A DNA stretch of 10,777 nucleotides from NCBI RefSeq assembly GCF_048595215.1, contig NZ_JBMDWJ010000355.1, forward strand, positions 1 to 10,777, read 5' to 3'. The notes beneath the pieces were generated by a model. It was given only the letters and a program-made list of their open reading frames with translations, did not search any database and was not told the origin of the DNA. This document shows, piece by piece, positions 1 to 6,396 of the stretch (its first letter is position 1; the number at the start of each line of letters is the position of its first letter). The DNA is from Siphonobacter sp048595215 (GTDB lineage Bacteria; Bacteroidota; Bacteroidia; Cytophagales; Spirosomataceae). The translations under genes and the position numbers were made by a program.

Positions 1-1209
1 GGGGAACAACACGTCCATGGCCCGTACCGTGGGTCCTTTGTCTTCGGGACGATCCACTTCCTGCTTCATGTAGAAGGCCTTGATCGCCCGGGGATAATGC
101 GTCAGGATTACCGGTTTTTTGAAATGTTTTTCGACCAGATAACGCTCGTGCTCGCTTTGCAGGTCGATGCCCCATTCCACCGGATACTGGAATTTCTTCT
201 CCTTATGTGGTTTTGACTGAAGCAGGATCTCGATAGCCTGCGTATAGGTCAGACGCTCGAAATCGTTATCGATCACAAACTGGAGTTTTTCCAGCAAGGG
301 CATCGGGCTACGTTCGTTCTGGGGTTTGTTTTTCTCTTCTTCCAGTAAGCGTTTTTCCAGAAAAGCCAGATCTTCGACACAGTTATCGAGGGCGTACTTG
401 ATGACGTACTGAACGAAATCTTCCGCCAGATCCATGTTATCGTACAGATCGAAGAAGGCCATTTCGGGCTCAATCATCCAGAACTCCGCCAGGTGACGTG
501 TCGTGTTGGAGTTTTCGGCCCGGAAGGTTGGTCCAAACGTATAAATTTTACCCAGAGCCAGAGCGGCCAGCTCGCCTTCCAATTGACCGGATACCGTCAG
601 ATTGGTCTCTTTGCCGAAGAAATCTTCTTTATAGTTGATCGAACCGTCCTCGTTCAGGGGCGGATTCTTGGGGTCAAGCGTTGATACGCGGAACATTTCA
701 CCGGCACCTTCGGCGTCAGAACCCGTAATGATGGGGGAGTTCCAGTAGAAAAATCCGTTATCGCTAAAAAACTTATGTACCGCAAAGGCCAGGGCATGAC
801 GCACGCGGAATACCGCCGAAAACGTATTAGTACGGGGCCGTAAATGAGCAATTTCCCGCAAAAATTCCAGCGAGTGACGTTTGGGTTGCAGCGGGTACGC
901 GTCCGGATCAGCGGTACCGTATACCTCGATGGACGTGGCTTTCAATTCTACCGTCTGGCCCGCTCCCTGCGAATCAACGAGAATACCCGTAGCAGCAATG
1001 GCGGCACCCGTGGTTACGAGTTTAAGAATATCTTCCGGAATCACGCCCGCCTCCGCTACGACCTGCAGGTTATTAATGGTCGAGCCGTCGTTCAGAGCAA
1101 TAAAATTGACATTCTTGCTTTCCCGTTTGGTGCGTACCCATCCCTGAACCGTAAGCGTTTGTTCCACAAAACCGTGGTGACGGAGGTAATCTTTAATTTG
1201 ATATTTCAT
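1..1209 (-). CDS. asnS: Asparaginyl-tRNA synthetase, C-terminus cut off by the window edge
   Basis: Class II aminoacyl-tRNA synthetase that charges tRNA-Asn with asparagine in the cytoplasm. Reading the minus strand from ATG at 1209 gives 403 uninterrupted residues, and the frame runs off at base 1. Residues 18-100 look like the N-terminal OB-fold anticodon-binding domain (VQGWVRTKRESKNVNFIALN at 21-40). The catalytic domain follows, with WNSPIITGSDAEGAGEMF (156-173) and the class II motif 2 region FGPTFRAENSNTTRHLAEFW (225-244). The segment at about 174-200, between the motif 1 region and motif 2, looks like an insertion. GIDLQSEHERYL (347-358) is also conserved. Motif 3, with its glycine-rich ATP-binding arginine, should lie beyond the window. 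The start was chosen because MKYQIKDYL matches the expected N-terminus. AsnRS is favoured over AspRS or LysRS from the overall motif pattern. Confidence 0.95.
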   Translation of the reverse strand, partial: MKYQIKDYLRHHGFVEQTLTVQGWVRTKRESKNVNFIALNDGSTINNLQVVAEAGVIPEDILKLVTTGAAIAATGILVDSQGAGQTVELKATSIEVYGTADPDAYPLQPKRHSLEFLREIAHLRPRTNTFSAVFRVRHALAFAVHKFFSDNGFFYWNSPIITGSDAEGAGEMFRVSTLDPKNPPLNEDGSINYKEDFFGKETNLTVSGQLEGELAALALGKIYTFGPTFRAENSNTTRHLAEFWMIEPEMAFFDLYDNMDLAEDFVQYVIKYALDNCVEDLAFLEKRLLEEEKNKPQNERSPMPLLEKLQFVIDNDFERLTYTQAIEILLQSKPHKEKKFQYPVEWGIDLQSEHERYLVEKHFKKPVILTHYPRAIKAFYMKQEVDRPEDKGPTVRAMDVLFP

Positions 1210-1226
1210 GATAAACTACGATGAGT

Positions 1227-1241
1227 GACGGCAGAACCGTC
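1227..1241 (-). promoter_or_regulatory. Small hairpin in the asnS leader
   Basis: The perfect inverted repeat GACGG-CAGAA-CCGTC (5-bp arms, 5-nt loop) sits 17 nt upstream of the asnS start codon. It would lie in the asnS transcript leader. There is no T-tract in the asnS reading direction, so it is not an intrinsic terminator. A role in translation or mRNA stability is possible but unproven, and a 5-bp arm can occur by chance. Confidence 0.25.
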
Positions 1242-1256
1242 GATAGAATAGATTCG

Positions 1257-1288
1257 CGAAATTAGCTACTTCCGCGTACTCGCCGAAA
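1257..1288 (-). promoter_or_regulatory. Weak candidate promoter for asnS
   Basis: Read on the minus strand, TTTC (1288-1285) is followed after 20 nt by TAATTTCG (1264-1257). The Bacteroidota housekeeping consensus is TTTG-N19/20-TAnnTTTG, so each element has one mismatch. It lies about 48 nt upstream of the asnS start, a reasonable place. With one mismatch in each element it is only a candidate. Confidence 0.25.
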
Positions 1289-1311
1289 AAAAATCCGGTA
1301 CACAGCCAACC

Positions 1312-1344
1312 TTTCTGCGAAACTGGATCTCTTTTGTGCAGAAA
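1312..1344. promoter_or_regulatory. Inverted repeat TTTCTGC-N19-GCAGAAA before the sigma-factor gene
   Basis: Two perfect 7-bp arms (1312-1318 and 1338-1344) flank a 19-nt spacer and end 8 nt before the sigma-factor ATG at 1353. The repeat could be an operator for a dimeric regulator, or an mRNA hairpin covering the ribosome-binding region. No convincing housekeeping promoter was found between 1210 and 1352 on the plus strand, so the operon's promoter may be of a non-housekeeping type in this same stretch. Confidence 0.3.
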
Positions 1345-1352
1345 ATGCCCGT

Positions 1353-1874
1353 ATGGACCACCTTCCTGACCTGATTCAAGCCTGTCTCCAGCACGATCGC
1401 ATCGCCCAGCGGAAGTTGTACGATCGGTATAAGAAACCTATGTACTCGCTGGCGTACCGCATGACGGGCGACTTTGATACAGCTCAGGATGTGTTACAGG
1501 AAGCGTTCATCGACATGTTCCGGCACCTGTCGGATTTCAGGGGAGAAGCAACCTTTGGCCGCTGGCTAAAAACGATTGTCATTCGAAAAGCCTATCGCCA
1601 CTTGGAAAGTCGCAAACTGTGGAGTACGGAATTTCCGGAAGAATTAGTAGCCGATACGGGGTACGCAGGCGTTGAGGCCGCTCACCTCGAAAAGGCTCTG
1701 CTGAGTTTACCGGAAGGTTGCCGAACCGTGTTTCTGATGATTGAAGTGGAGGGGTACTCGCATCGCGAAGTAGCGGAGATTCTGGGCGTGACGGAAGGAA
1801 CTTCCAAATCACAACTACACGCGGCGAAGCAGAAATTACGGAAACTATTACAATCACCCGCCTTACTCAGTTAA
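1353..1874 (+). CDS. ECF-type (sigma-70 family) RNA polymerase sigma factor
   Basis: A 173-residue extracytoplasmic-function sigma factor, normal in length for the class. Region 2 spans about residues 21-87 and contains the core-binding and -10 recognition segment DFDTAQDVLQEAFIDMFRHL (40-59). A linker rich in E and G follows at 91-108. Region 4 spans about 109-166, with a helix-turn-helix at YSHREVAEILGVTEGTSKSQ (135-154). No extra C-terminal domain is present. The ATG at 1353 is favoured over the out-of-frame ATG at 1345; no strong Shine-Dalgarno precedes it. The stop is 4 nt from the next gene, a one-pass membrane protein that is probably its anti-sigma partner. Like many ECF factors it may transcribe its own operon (inference). 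Its exact ECF group cannot be assigned by eye. Confidence 0.93.
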   Translation: MDHLPDLIQACLQHDRIAQRKLYDRYKKPMYSLAYRMTGDFDTAQDVLQEAFIDMFRHLSDFRGEATFGRWLKTIVIRKAYRHLESRKLWSTEFPEELVADTGYAGVEAAHLEKALLSLPEGCRTVFLMIEVEGYSHREVAEILGVTEGTSKSQLHAAKQKLRKLLQSPALLS

Positions 1875-1878
1875 ACGT

Positions 1879-2400
1879 ATGGAATGGCCGGTATTACCCG
1901 AATACGAACCCGATGAACGGGTCTGGCATGAAATTGAAAGTCGGCTCGACTACCAGCGGCAGTTACCCGAGTACGAGCCTGCCGAATTCTTATGGGAGCG
2001 TATAGAGCCTGCGTTACCGGGGAAAACGCGTCGCATGGGCTGGCAAATCGCCTCATTGGCTGCCGGGATACTACTGATTTTGGGCGTAAGCCTCTGGTAC
2101 CAGCCTCAGGAAACCCCCATTGCTGTACAAAGTGAATCGGCTCAGTGGATCGACTCGAAAAATACCAGTCTGGATCAACAGCAGAACCGGCTGGAAACGC
2201 TGTGCGAAGTACAACAAGTTACTTGTCAGCAGCCCGAAATTCAGATGATTCGTACGGAACTAACGGAATTAAAACAAGCCAGCGAGCGATTGCACGAGCA
2301 GGCGGGTCTGTACCACAATGATCCGCAGGTGGTGGCCTGGGAAACCCAACTGGACGAAAAGCGGGCCGAATTACTCAAACGCCTGGCCGAACTGATTTAA
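1879..2400 (+). CDS. One-pass membrane protein, probable anti-sigma factor with a duplicated LPEYEP motif
   Basis: A 173-residue protein starting 4 nt after the sigma-factor stop. The N-terminus, predicted to be cytoplasmic, carries two copies of an 18-residue motif: LPEYEPDERVWHEIESRL (6-23) and LPEYEPAEFLWERIEPAL (29-46), sharing 11 of 18 positions. A basic KTRR stretch (49-52) precedes a transmembrane helix at about 54-73, which suggests the N-in/C-out topology usual for anti-sigma factors. The exported part holds Cys109 and Cys116, able to form a disulfide, and a charged Q/E/L-rich stretch at about 118-172 that looks helical or coiled coil. No zinc-binding HxxxCxxC anti-sigma motif is present. 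The anti-sigma role is inferred from position and topology, not from a recognised domain. Confidence 0.72.
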   Translation: MEWPVLPEYEPDERVWHEIESRLDYQRQLPEYEPAEFLWERIEPALPGKTRRMGWQIASLAAGILLILGVSLWYQPQETPIAVQSESAQWIDSKNTSLDQQQNRLETLCEVQQVTCQQPEIQMIRTELTELKQASERLHEQAGLYHNDPQVVAWETQLDEKRAELLKRLAELI

Positions 2401-2404
2401 TGCT

Positions 2405-3274
2405 ATGAAATTAAGGCGATTACTAGGATTGATCGGACTCCTGGCTTGGCATGCTCAGGGGCAGACCACGCTTCAGGTAGCGACCCGAACGATTGAACAG
2501 CATTACGAATCCATTCGAAATCTGACGATTACGGGCGAACGGGCCGATATTGACATTCGGGTTTGGGACAAGGAAACGATTCAAATCAACGTAAACCTTT
2601 CGGCTCGGCACCCCGACCGGGCGGTGGCTCGTAAGGAACTCGAATCGCTTCAGTTTACGGGTGAAAAGTCCGGGAAGCGACTGTTTTTGAGAAACTTCCT
2701 GATTGCACCGGCTTCCGGTAAACTGACTTCTTCGTTCAAAACCAGTATGGTCATCTGGCTACCTGCAAGGTGTCCGCTGGTGGTGAAACAAAATTTTGGT
2801 TCACTCAAAGTTACAGGATTACAGGCTGATTTTCAGGCTAGTACGGAGTTCTCCAAAATAAGTCTGAAAGCGATGCGGGGAGACGTACAACTGGAAAGCC
2901 ACTACGGTGATCTGGAAGCCAGTAATCTGTCGGGGAAAGTCAGACTGAATACGGAGTATACCAATCTGAAACTAAGTGATGTCGAGGGAAGCTGCACCCT
3001 TCGTTCGCAGGGTGGAGAAGCCGAAATACGGGCCGATCGGCAATTGGTAAAACTCGAAGTGAAAGCCCAGAAAACGAACATTCGCTTACTGAATCTGGAA
3101 CATACGCCCTTTACCTATCAGCTGCAGGCTGAGTACGGTGAGATTGAATTACCCCGCTCGTCGAGCTTTACCTGGCAAACGAATACCCCTACGCTGCGAA
3201 AGGTCGTTCTACACGCTCCTAAAGGCGGACTTATCGACATCCAAACGACTTTCGCAACCATCAGCCTCCGTTAA
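2405..3274 (+). CDS. Secreted DUF4097-like repeat (beta-solenoid) protein
   Basis: A 289-residue protein with a signal peptide: KLRR, then a hydrophobic LLGLIGLLAW core, with cleavage likely near residue 18-20 (AQGQ). The mature part resembles the DUF4097 'putative adhesin'/head-GIN type of Bacteroidota proteins: IRNLTITGERADIDIRVWDK (37-56), then short strands in units of about 18-20 residues. Units begin at NFGSLKVTGLQ (130), EFSKISLKAMRG (148), HYGDLEASNLSG (166) and EYTNLKLSDVEG (184), with a last EYGEIELP at 243-250. This spacing suggests a right-handed beta-solenoid. It lies between the anti-sigma-like gene and two envelope proteins, with 4- and 5-nt gaps, so it is almost certainly co-transcribed. 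It is probably periplasmic or cell-surface; no enzymatic residues were recognised, and the adhesin label is a family name only. Confidence 0.75.
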   Translation: MKLRRLLGLIGLLAWHAQGQTTLQVATRTIEQHYESIRNLTITGERADIDIRVWDKETIQINVNLSARHPDRAVARKELESLQFTGEKSGKRLFLRNFLIAPASGKLTSSFKTSMVIWLPARCPLVVKQNFGSLKVTGLQADFQASTEFSKISLKAMRGDVQLESHYGDLEASNLSGKVRLNTEYTNLKLSDVEGSCTLRSQGGEAEIRADRQLVKLEVKAQKTNIRLLNLEHTPFTYQLQAEYGEIELPRSSSFTWQTNTPTLRKVVLHAPKGGLIDIQTTFATISLR

Positions 3275-3279
3275 TTACG

Positions 3280-4743
3280 ATGAAGAAACGTTTACTAACC
3301 CTTCTATGGCTTGCCGTTACCCACGTTTTGTTTGCTCAGGATAGTACACAGATCGCGTACACCGTAGACATTGATACTGCTTCCGCACCTAAGCTCAGGC
3401 TTTTGGATACGTACGGCGATGTTTTCCAGACGCAGGTTCCGGCTCGCGGCATACTCAAGATTATTGTTCCCTTAGGTACGGCCAAAACGGCCTTGGACCC
3501 CCAGATGATCATTCCCAGGGGCATCCATGATCATTTCAAGGAAAGAATAGGGTTAGTAAGAATCGGATATGAGCGAAAACTAGCACCCAATTGGTCAATC
3601 AATGTTGAAGCAGCCATTCCCCAGGGGATTGGAGGTTATAGGCTGGGCTCAGCTCGATTCATGCTTCAGCCTCGTTGGTATTATCGCATGAACGAGCGTA
3701 TCCGAACGGGAAAGAGCGTGAACAATGTGTCGGAGAACTACATGGGGCTTTCGCTGGAATCTACCTTTCTCTTTAAAATTGAACCTTACTACGGACATTC
3801 GCAGGCAACAGGATACAGCAATCAGGACATAGCTCTAGTGTACGGACTTCAGCGACGCTTCAAAAAGCGGGGACTTGTTGATTTTTCGCTTCGGGGCGGA
3901 ATCAGCATCAATCGAATTCGCGATCCTTTCACTTTAAGTTCTATCAACGCTAGACCTATGACCTGGTTTGTGGACACCAGAACGCTGATTGGGCTGGGCT
4001 TTACGAAATTCTCACAGCCTTCTTCTTCCCAGTGCGAAATTTTGCATTGTTTCGAACCCGTTCGCTCCTTATGGAAGCTGGATCTGAATAATCCTATTCG
4101 CCTGTCCAATGAGGGCAGTTTCGTACGGACAACGATGGCTTACGAACGGAAGCTTGGCGAAAGCCCTTTTTCCATTCAGGCCGAAGTAGGGGCCTATGGG
4201 CGTACGTTTCGCTATCACCTGCCTTCTTCCCAACCCTTACTAACGCAGGGAAGCGGGGCGAACGACAAACAGTTTCAGGCAAACCTGGCCCTGGAAAGTC
4301 GTTACTACTATAACCTAAACAAGCGAATCCGGCGAGGGAGGCAGTCGGATAACCTATCCGGTAATTTCTTCACGATAGGTATGCAGCGGGAGCATTGGCT
4401 GGGACGCGTCCGCAACTACGGAGAAGGAATAGAGAAGGGCGTAGCAGTGGAATGGAATCAAAGCTCCACGTATAATCAACATTTTACAGACGCTTATCTG
4501 GCCTGGGGTCTGCAACGACGGCTATTTACCAATGGCTTTCTGGAACTGAAAACCGGGTTGAAAGTACCGCTGACCACTTACGCATCCAATCAGGAAAGGT
4601 ACGTATCTACGACGTCAGGGTGTGCACTAGAGCGAGTGGAAACGAATCATCGAGTGTACGCTCAACGTCAGAAGATGGCTCCCGGAAGCCTACACTTCTT
4701 CTTCGATCTGAAAATCGGTCTGGCCTGGGCCAAACGCAAGTAA
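3280..4743 (+). CDS. Secreted envelope protein (probable outer-membrane beta-barrel), first of a tandem pair
   Basis: A 487-residue protein of unrecognised family with a signal peptide (MKKRLLTLLWLAVTHVLFAQ, cut after residue 19 or 20). The mature protein alternates polar and hydrophobic residues and is rich in Y, R and G, as in outer-membrane barrels. It contains two copies of one module. Copy 1 has VRIGYERKL (93-101), QPRWYYRMNERIRTGKSVNN (130-149) and LVYGLQRRFKKRGLVDFSLR (186-205). Copy 2 has TTMAYERKL (284-292), ESRYYYNLNKRIRRGRQSDN (339-358) and LAWGLQRRLFTNGFLELKTG (407-426). A CEILHC Cys pair (252 and 257) lies between them. The C-terminus ends in KIGLAWAKRK rather than the terminal aromatic residue common in barrels. 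The next gene is a full-length paralog 35 nt downstream. Barrel fold is inference; function is unknown. Confidence 0.8.
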   Translation: MKKRLLTLLWLAVTHVLFAQDSTQIAYTVDIDTASAPKLRLLDTYGDVFQTQVPARGILKIIVPLGTAKTALDPQMIIPRGIHDHFKERIGLVRIGYERKLAPNWSINVEAAIPQGIGGYRLGSARFMLQPRWYYRMNERIRTGKSVNNVSENYMGLSLESTFLFKIEPYYGHSQATGYSNQDIALVYGLQRRFKKRGLVDFSLRGGISINRIRDPFTLSSINARPMTWFVDTRTLIGLGFTKFSQPSSSQCEILHCFEPVRSLWKLDLNNPIRLSNEGSFVRTTMAYERKLGESPFSIQAEVGAYGRTFRYHLPSSQPLLTQGSGANDKQFQANLALESRYYYNLNKRIRRGRQSDNLSGNFFTIGMQREHWLGRVRNYGEGIEKGVAVEWNQSSTYNQHFTDAYLAWGLQRRLFTNGFLELKTGLKVPLTTYASNQERYVSTTSGCALERVETNHRVYAQRQKMAPGSLHFFFDLKIGLAWAKRK

Positions 4744-4744
4744 A
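4717..4744 (+). repeat. 28-nt direct repeat, copy 1 (3' end of first paralog)
   Basis: A perfectly repeated 28-nt stretch covering the last eight codons (GLAWAKRK), the stop codon and one further base. The other copy is at 6249-6276. The bases just outside on each side differ between the copies. Confidence 0.85.
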
Positions 4745-4778
4745 TCATTCCGCTTCTATCTAACCTTTCGCCGCTGTT

Positions 4779-6275
4779 ATGAAAAAGCTTCTACTCCTCT
4801 TATTACTGCTAGGAACGTGTATAGGCTTGCTTTTTGCTCAGGATTCTACGCAAACCGTTCAGTTTACCACGGAAATGGATACGGTAGGAAGCACGAAGAA
4901 GCGACTTCTGGATACCTACGGGGACGTTTTTCAGACGCAGGTACCCGTCCGGAGCGTATTCAAAATCATGGTACCGGTTGATTTGCTGCGTACGCTGAAT
5001 GGAGCCCAGATGAGTATTCCCCGGCAAAACGGACAAAGCGTGGTTCAACAGTTATCCGATGTGGTGCGGGTAGGTTATGAACAAAAACTTAGTACAGCCT
5101 GGTCGATCAATGCCGAAGCAGCCTTGACCTGGAATAGTACCGGAGGCGTTTCGTACGTTCGGGGTGAACGTGGTGGCTTGTACTCAACCCTCTATCCACT
5201 CAATTTGCGGGTACTGCTACAACCTCGCTGGTATTATCGCATGAATCGACGCATCCGGGAAGGAAAAAGCGTAAATAACGTTTCAGATAACTACCTGGGA
5301 CTGTCCCTGGAACGCCGGATACCGATTCGAACCGAGTCTCCGATTAGTCCCTATGCCTCCCGTCCTTCGCATACGCAGGAAGTGGCTCTGGTGTATGGTT
5401 TGCAGCGACGGTTTGGTAAACGTGGATTCGCTGATTTTACCATTCGGGCTGGGGTAGCGTCCAATCAACTGTACAGTCGCTATTTACGGGCCAGTAGCTG
5501 GGAACCCTTCATTGAAACCCGTTCGCTAGTAGGCTTTGCCTTTGCGGGCCAGTCGCAGGCGATTTCCTCCCGTTGTGAACTGTTTCACTGCTTTGAACCC
5601 ATTCGTTCCATCTGGAAAGTGGATTTAAATAACCCCATTCGCTGGTCGCCCCAGGCTGGTCACCTGCGTACGACGGTTGCGTATGAGCATAAACTCGGAG
5701 CCTCGCCCTTTTCCGTACAAGGAGAATGGAATGTTTACGGAAAATACCAGCAAAGCGAACGTACCTACGGTGCAGATTACCCGTATGCCTTTCGCGATCA
5801 TCTGTTACAGGGCGGCATTGCTTTGGAGTCCCGATACTATTATAATTTGAAATCCCGTATCAACCGGGGCAAACAATCCGATAATCTATCTGGAAATTTT
5901 GTGACGCTGGGCATTTCAAGTGAACGCTTGGGCAATCGAATTGAACAACGGGAGGGGAGTTTACGGGCGGGCGAAAAAAGAGTCTGGAGTAATCACCACA
6001 TTCGACAGACTTTGAGTGATGGGTACCTGGCCTGGGGTACGCAACGACGTTTGTTTTCCAATGGTTTTTTTGAGCTGAAAGCTGGTGTTCGTTTGCCCCT
6101 TTCTACTTACGCCCACAATACCTACCAGGAAAAACGCTGGTATCAATCCGGGGAACAGGAAGAAGTAAGTCGTCATTCGAACGAGGTGTACCATGGGAGG
6201 GCTTACTCGATTCGTTCGACCGCCTACGGCTTCGTGGATCTCAAAGTTGGTCTGGCCTGGGCCAAACGCAAGTAA
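4779..6275 (+). CDS. Secreted envelope protein (probable outer-membrane beta-barrel), second of the tandem pair
   Basis: A 498-residue paralog of the preceding protein, alignable along its whole length. The signal peptide is MKKLLLLLLLLGTCIGLLFA. Shared blocks include LLDTYGDVFQTQVP (43-56), QPRWYYRMNRRIREGKSVNN (148-167), LVYGLQRRFGKRGFADFTIR (204-223), the Cys pair CELFHC (266 and 271) with VDLNNPIRW (281-289), ESRYYYNLKSRINRGKQSDN (350-369), LAWGTQRRLFSNGFFELKAG (417-436) and the C-terminal GLAWAKRK. The two-module architecture is kept. Differences lie mainly in loop-like stretches (115-140, 180-200, 321-345, 383-410 and 445-475), as expected for surface loops. No terminator is visible in the 35-nt gap before it, so it is probably the last gene of the sigma-factor operon. 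The next gene has its own promoter. Function is not known. Confidence 0.8.
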   Translation: MKKLLLLLLLLGTCIGLLFAQDSTQTVQFTTEMDTVGSTKKRLLDTYGDVFQTQVPVRSVFKIMVPVDLLRTLNGAQMSIPRQNGQSVVQQLSDVVRVGYEQKLSTAWSINAEAALTWNSTGGVSYVRGERGGLYSTLYPLNLRVLLQPRWYYRMNRRIREGKSVNNVSDNYLGLSLERRIPIRTESPISPYASRPSHTQEVALVYGLQRRFGKRGFADFTIRAGVASNQLYSRYLRASSWEPFIETRSLVGFAFAGQSQAISSRCELFHCFEPIRSIWKVDLNNPIRWSPQAGHLRTTVAYEHKLGASPFSVQGEWNVYGKYQQSERTYGADYPYAFRDHLLQGGIALESRYYYNLKSRINRGKQSDNLSGNFVTLGISSERLGNRIEQREGSLRAGEKRVWSNHHIRQTLSDGYLAWGTQRRLFSNGFFELKAGVRLPLSTYAHNTYQEKRWYQSGEQEEVSRHSNEVYHGRAYSIRSTAYGFVDLKVGLAWAKRK

Positions 6276-6276
6276 A
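6249..6276 (+). repeat. 28-nt direct repeat, copy 2 (3' end of second paralog)
   Basis: Identical to 4717-4744 and offset by 1532 bp. The match includes synonymous positions and the base after the stop codon. Recombination between the copies would remove one whole paralog while leaving an intact reading frame end. Confidence 0.85.
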
Positions 6277-6331
6277 ATTGTAAGAATAGGATTAAATTCT
6301 CAGGAACGGGCGGGCTTGCGGGGGCTTGTCT

Positions 6332-6363
6332 TTTGGTGAAGGCTTGTTCGGTACTTACTTTTG
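6332..6363 (+). promoter_or_regulatory. Bacteroidota-type promoter for the PAP2-like gene
   Basis: TTTG (6332-6335), a 20-nt spacer and TACTTTTG (6356-6363) match the Bacteroidota housekeeping consensus TTTG-N19/20-TAnnTTTG at every defined position. Transcription would start near 6370, leaving a leader of about 27 nt before the TTG start at 6397. This supports independent transcription of the gene and supports that start. Three GGCTTG words (6313, 6323 and 6341) lie around the -33 element. Confidence 0.65.
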
Positions 6364-6396
6364 TTGGTATTGATCATCACTAGCTCTTAACCAATT

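Noticed and set aside
844..1224. 126-residue plus-strand open frame
   Set aside because: It lies antisense inside asnS, whose minus-strand frame matches a known family along its full length.
1319..1344. GAAAC at 1319-1323 as the -35 of an ECF-type autoregulated promoter
   Set aside because: A matching -10 would fall almost on the start codon and no specific -10 motif is visible, so this is too weak to call.
6283..6300. AGAAT-N8-ATTCT hairpin after the second envelope gene as a terminator
   Set aside because: The stem is 5 bp and AT-rich, with no T-tract; the operon's terminator was not identified.
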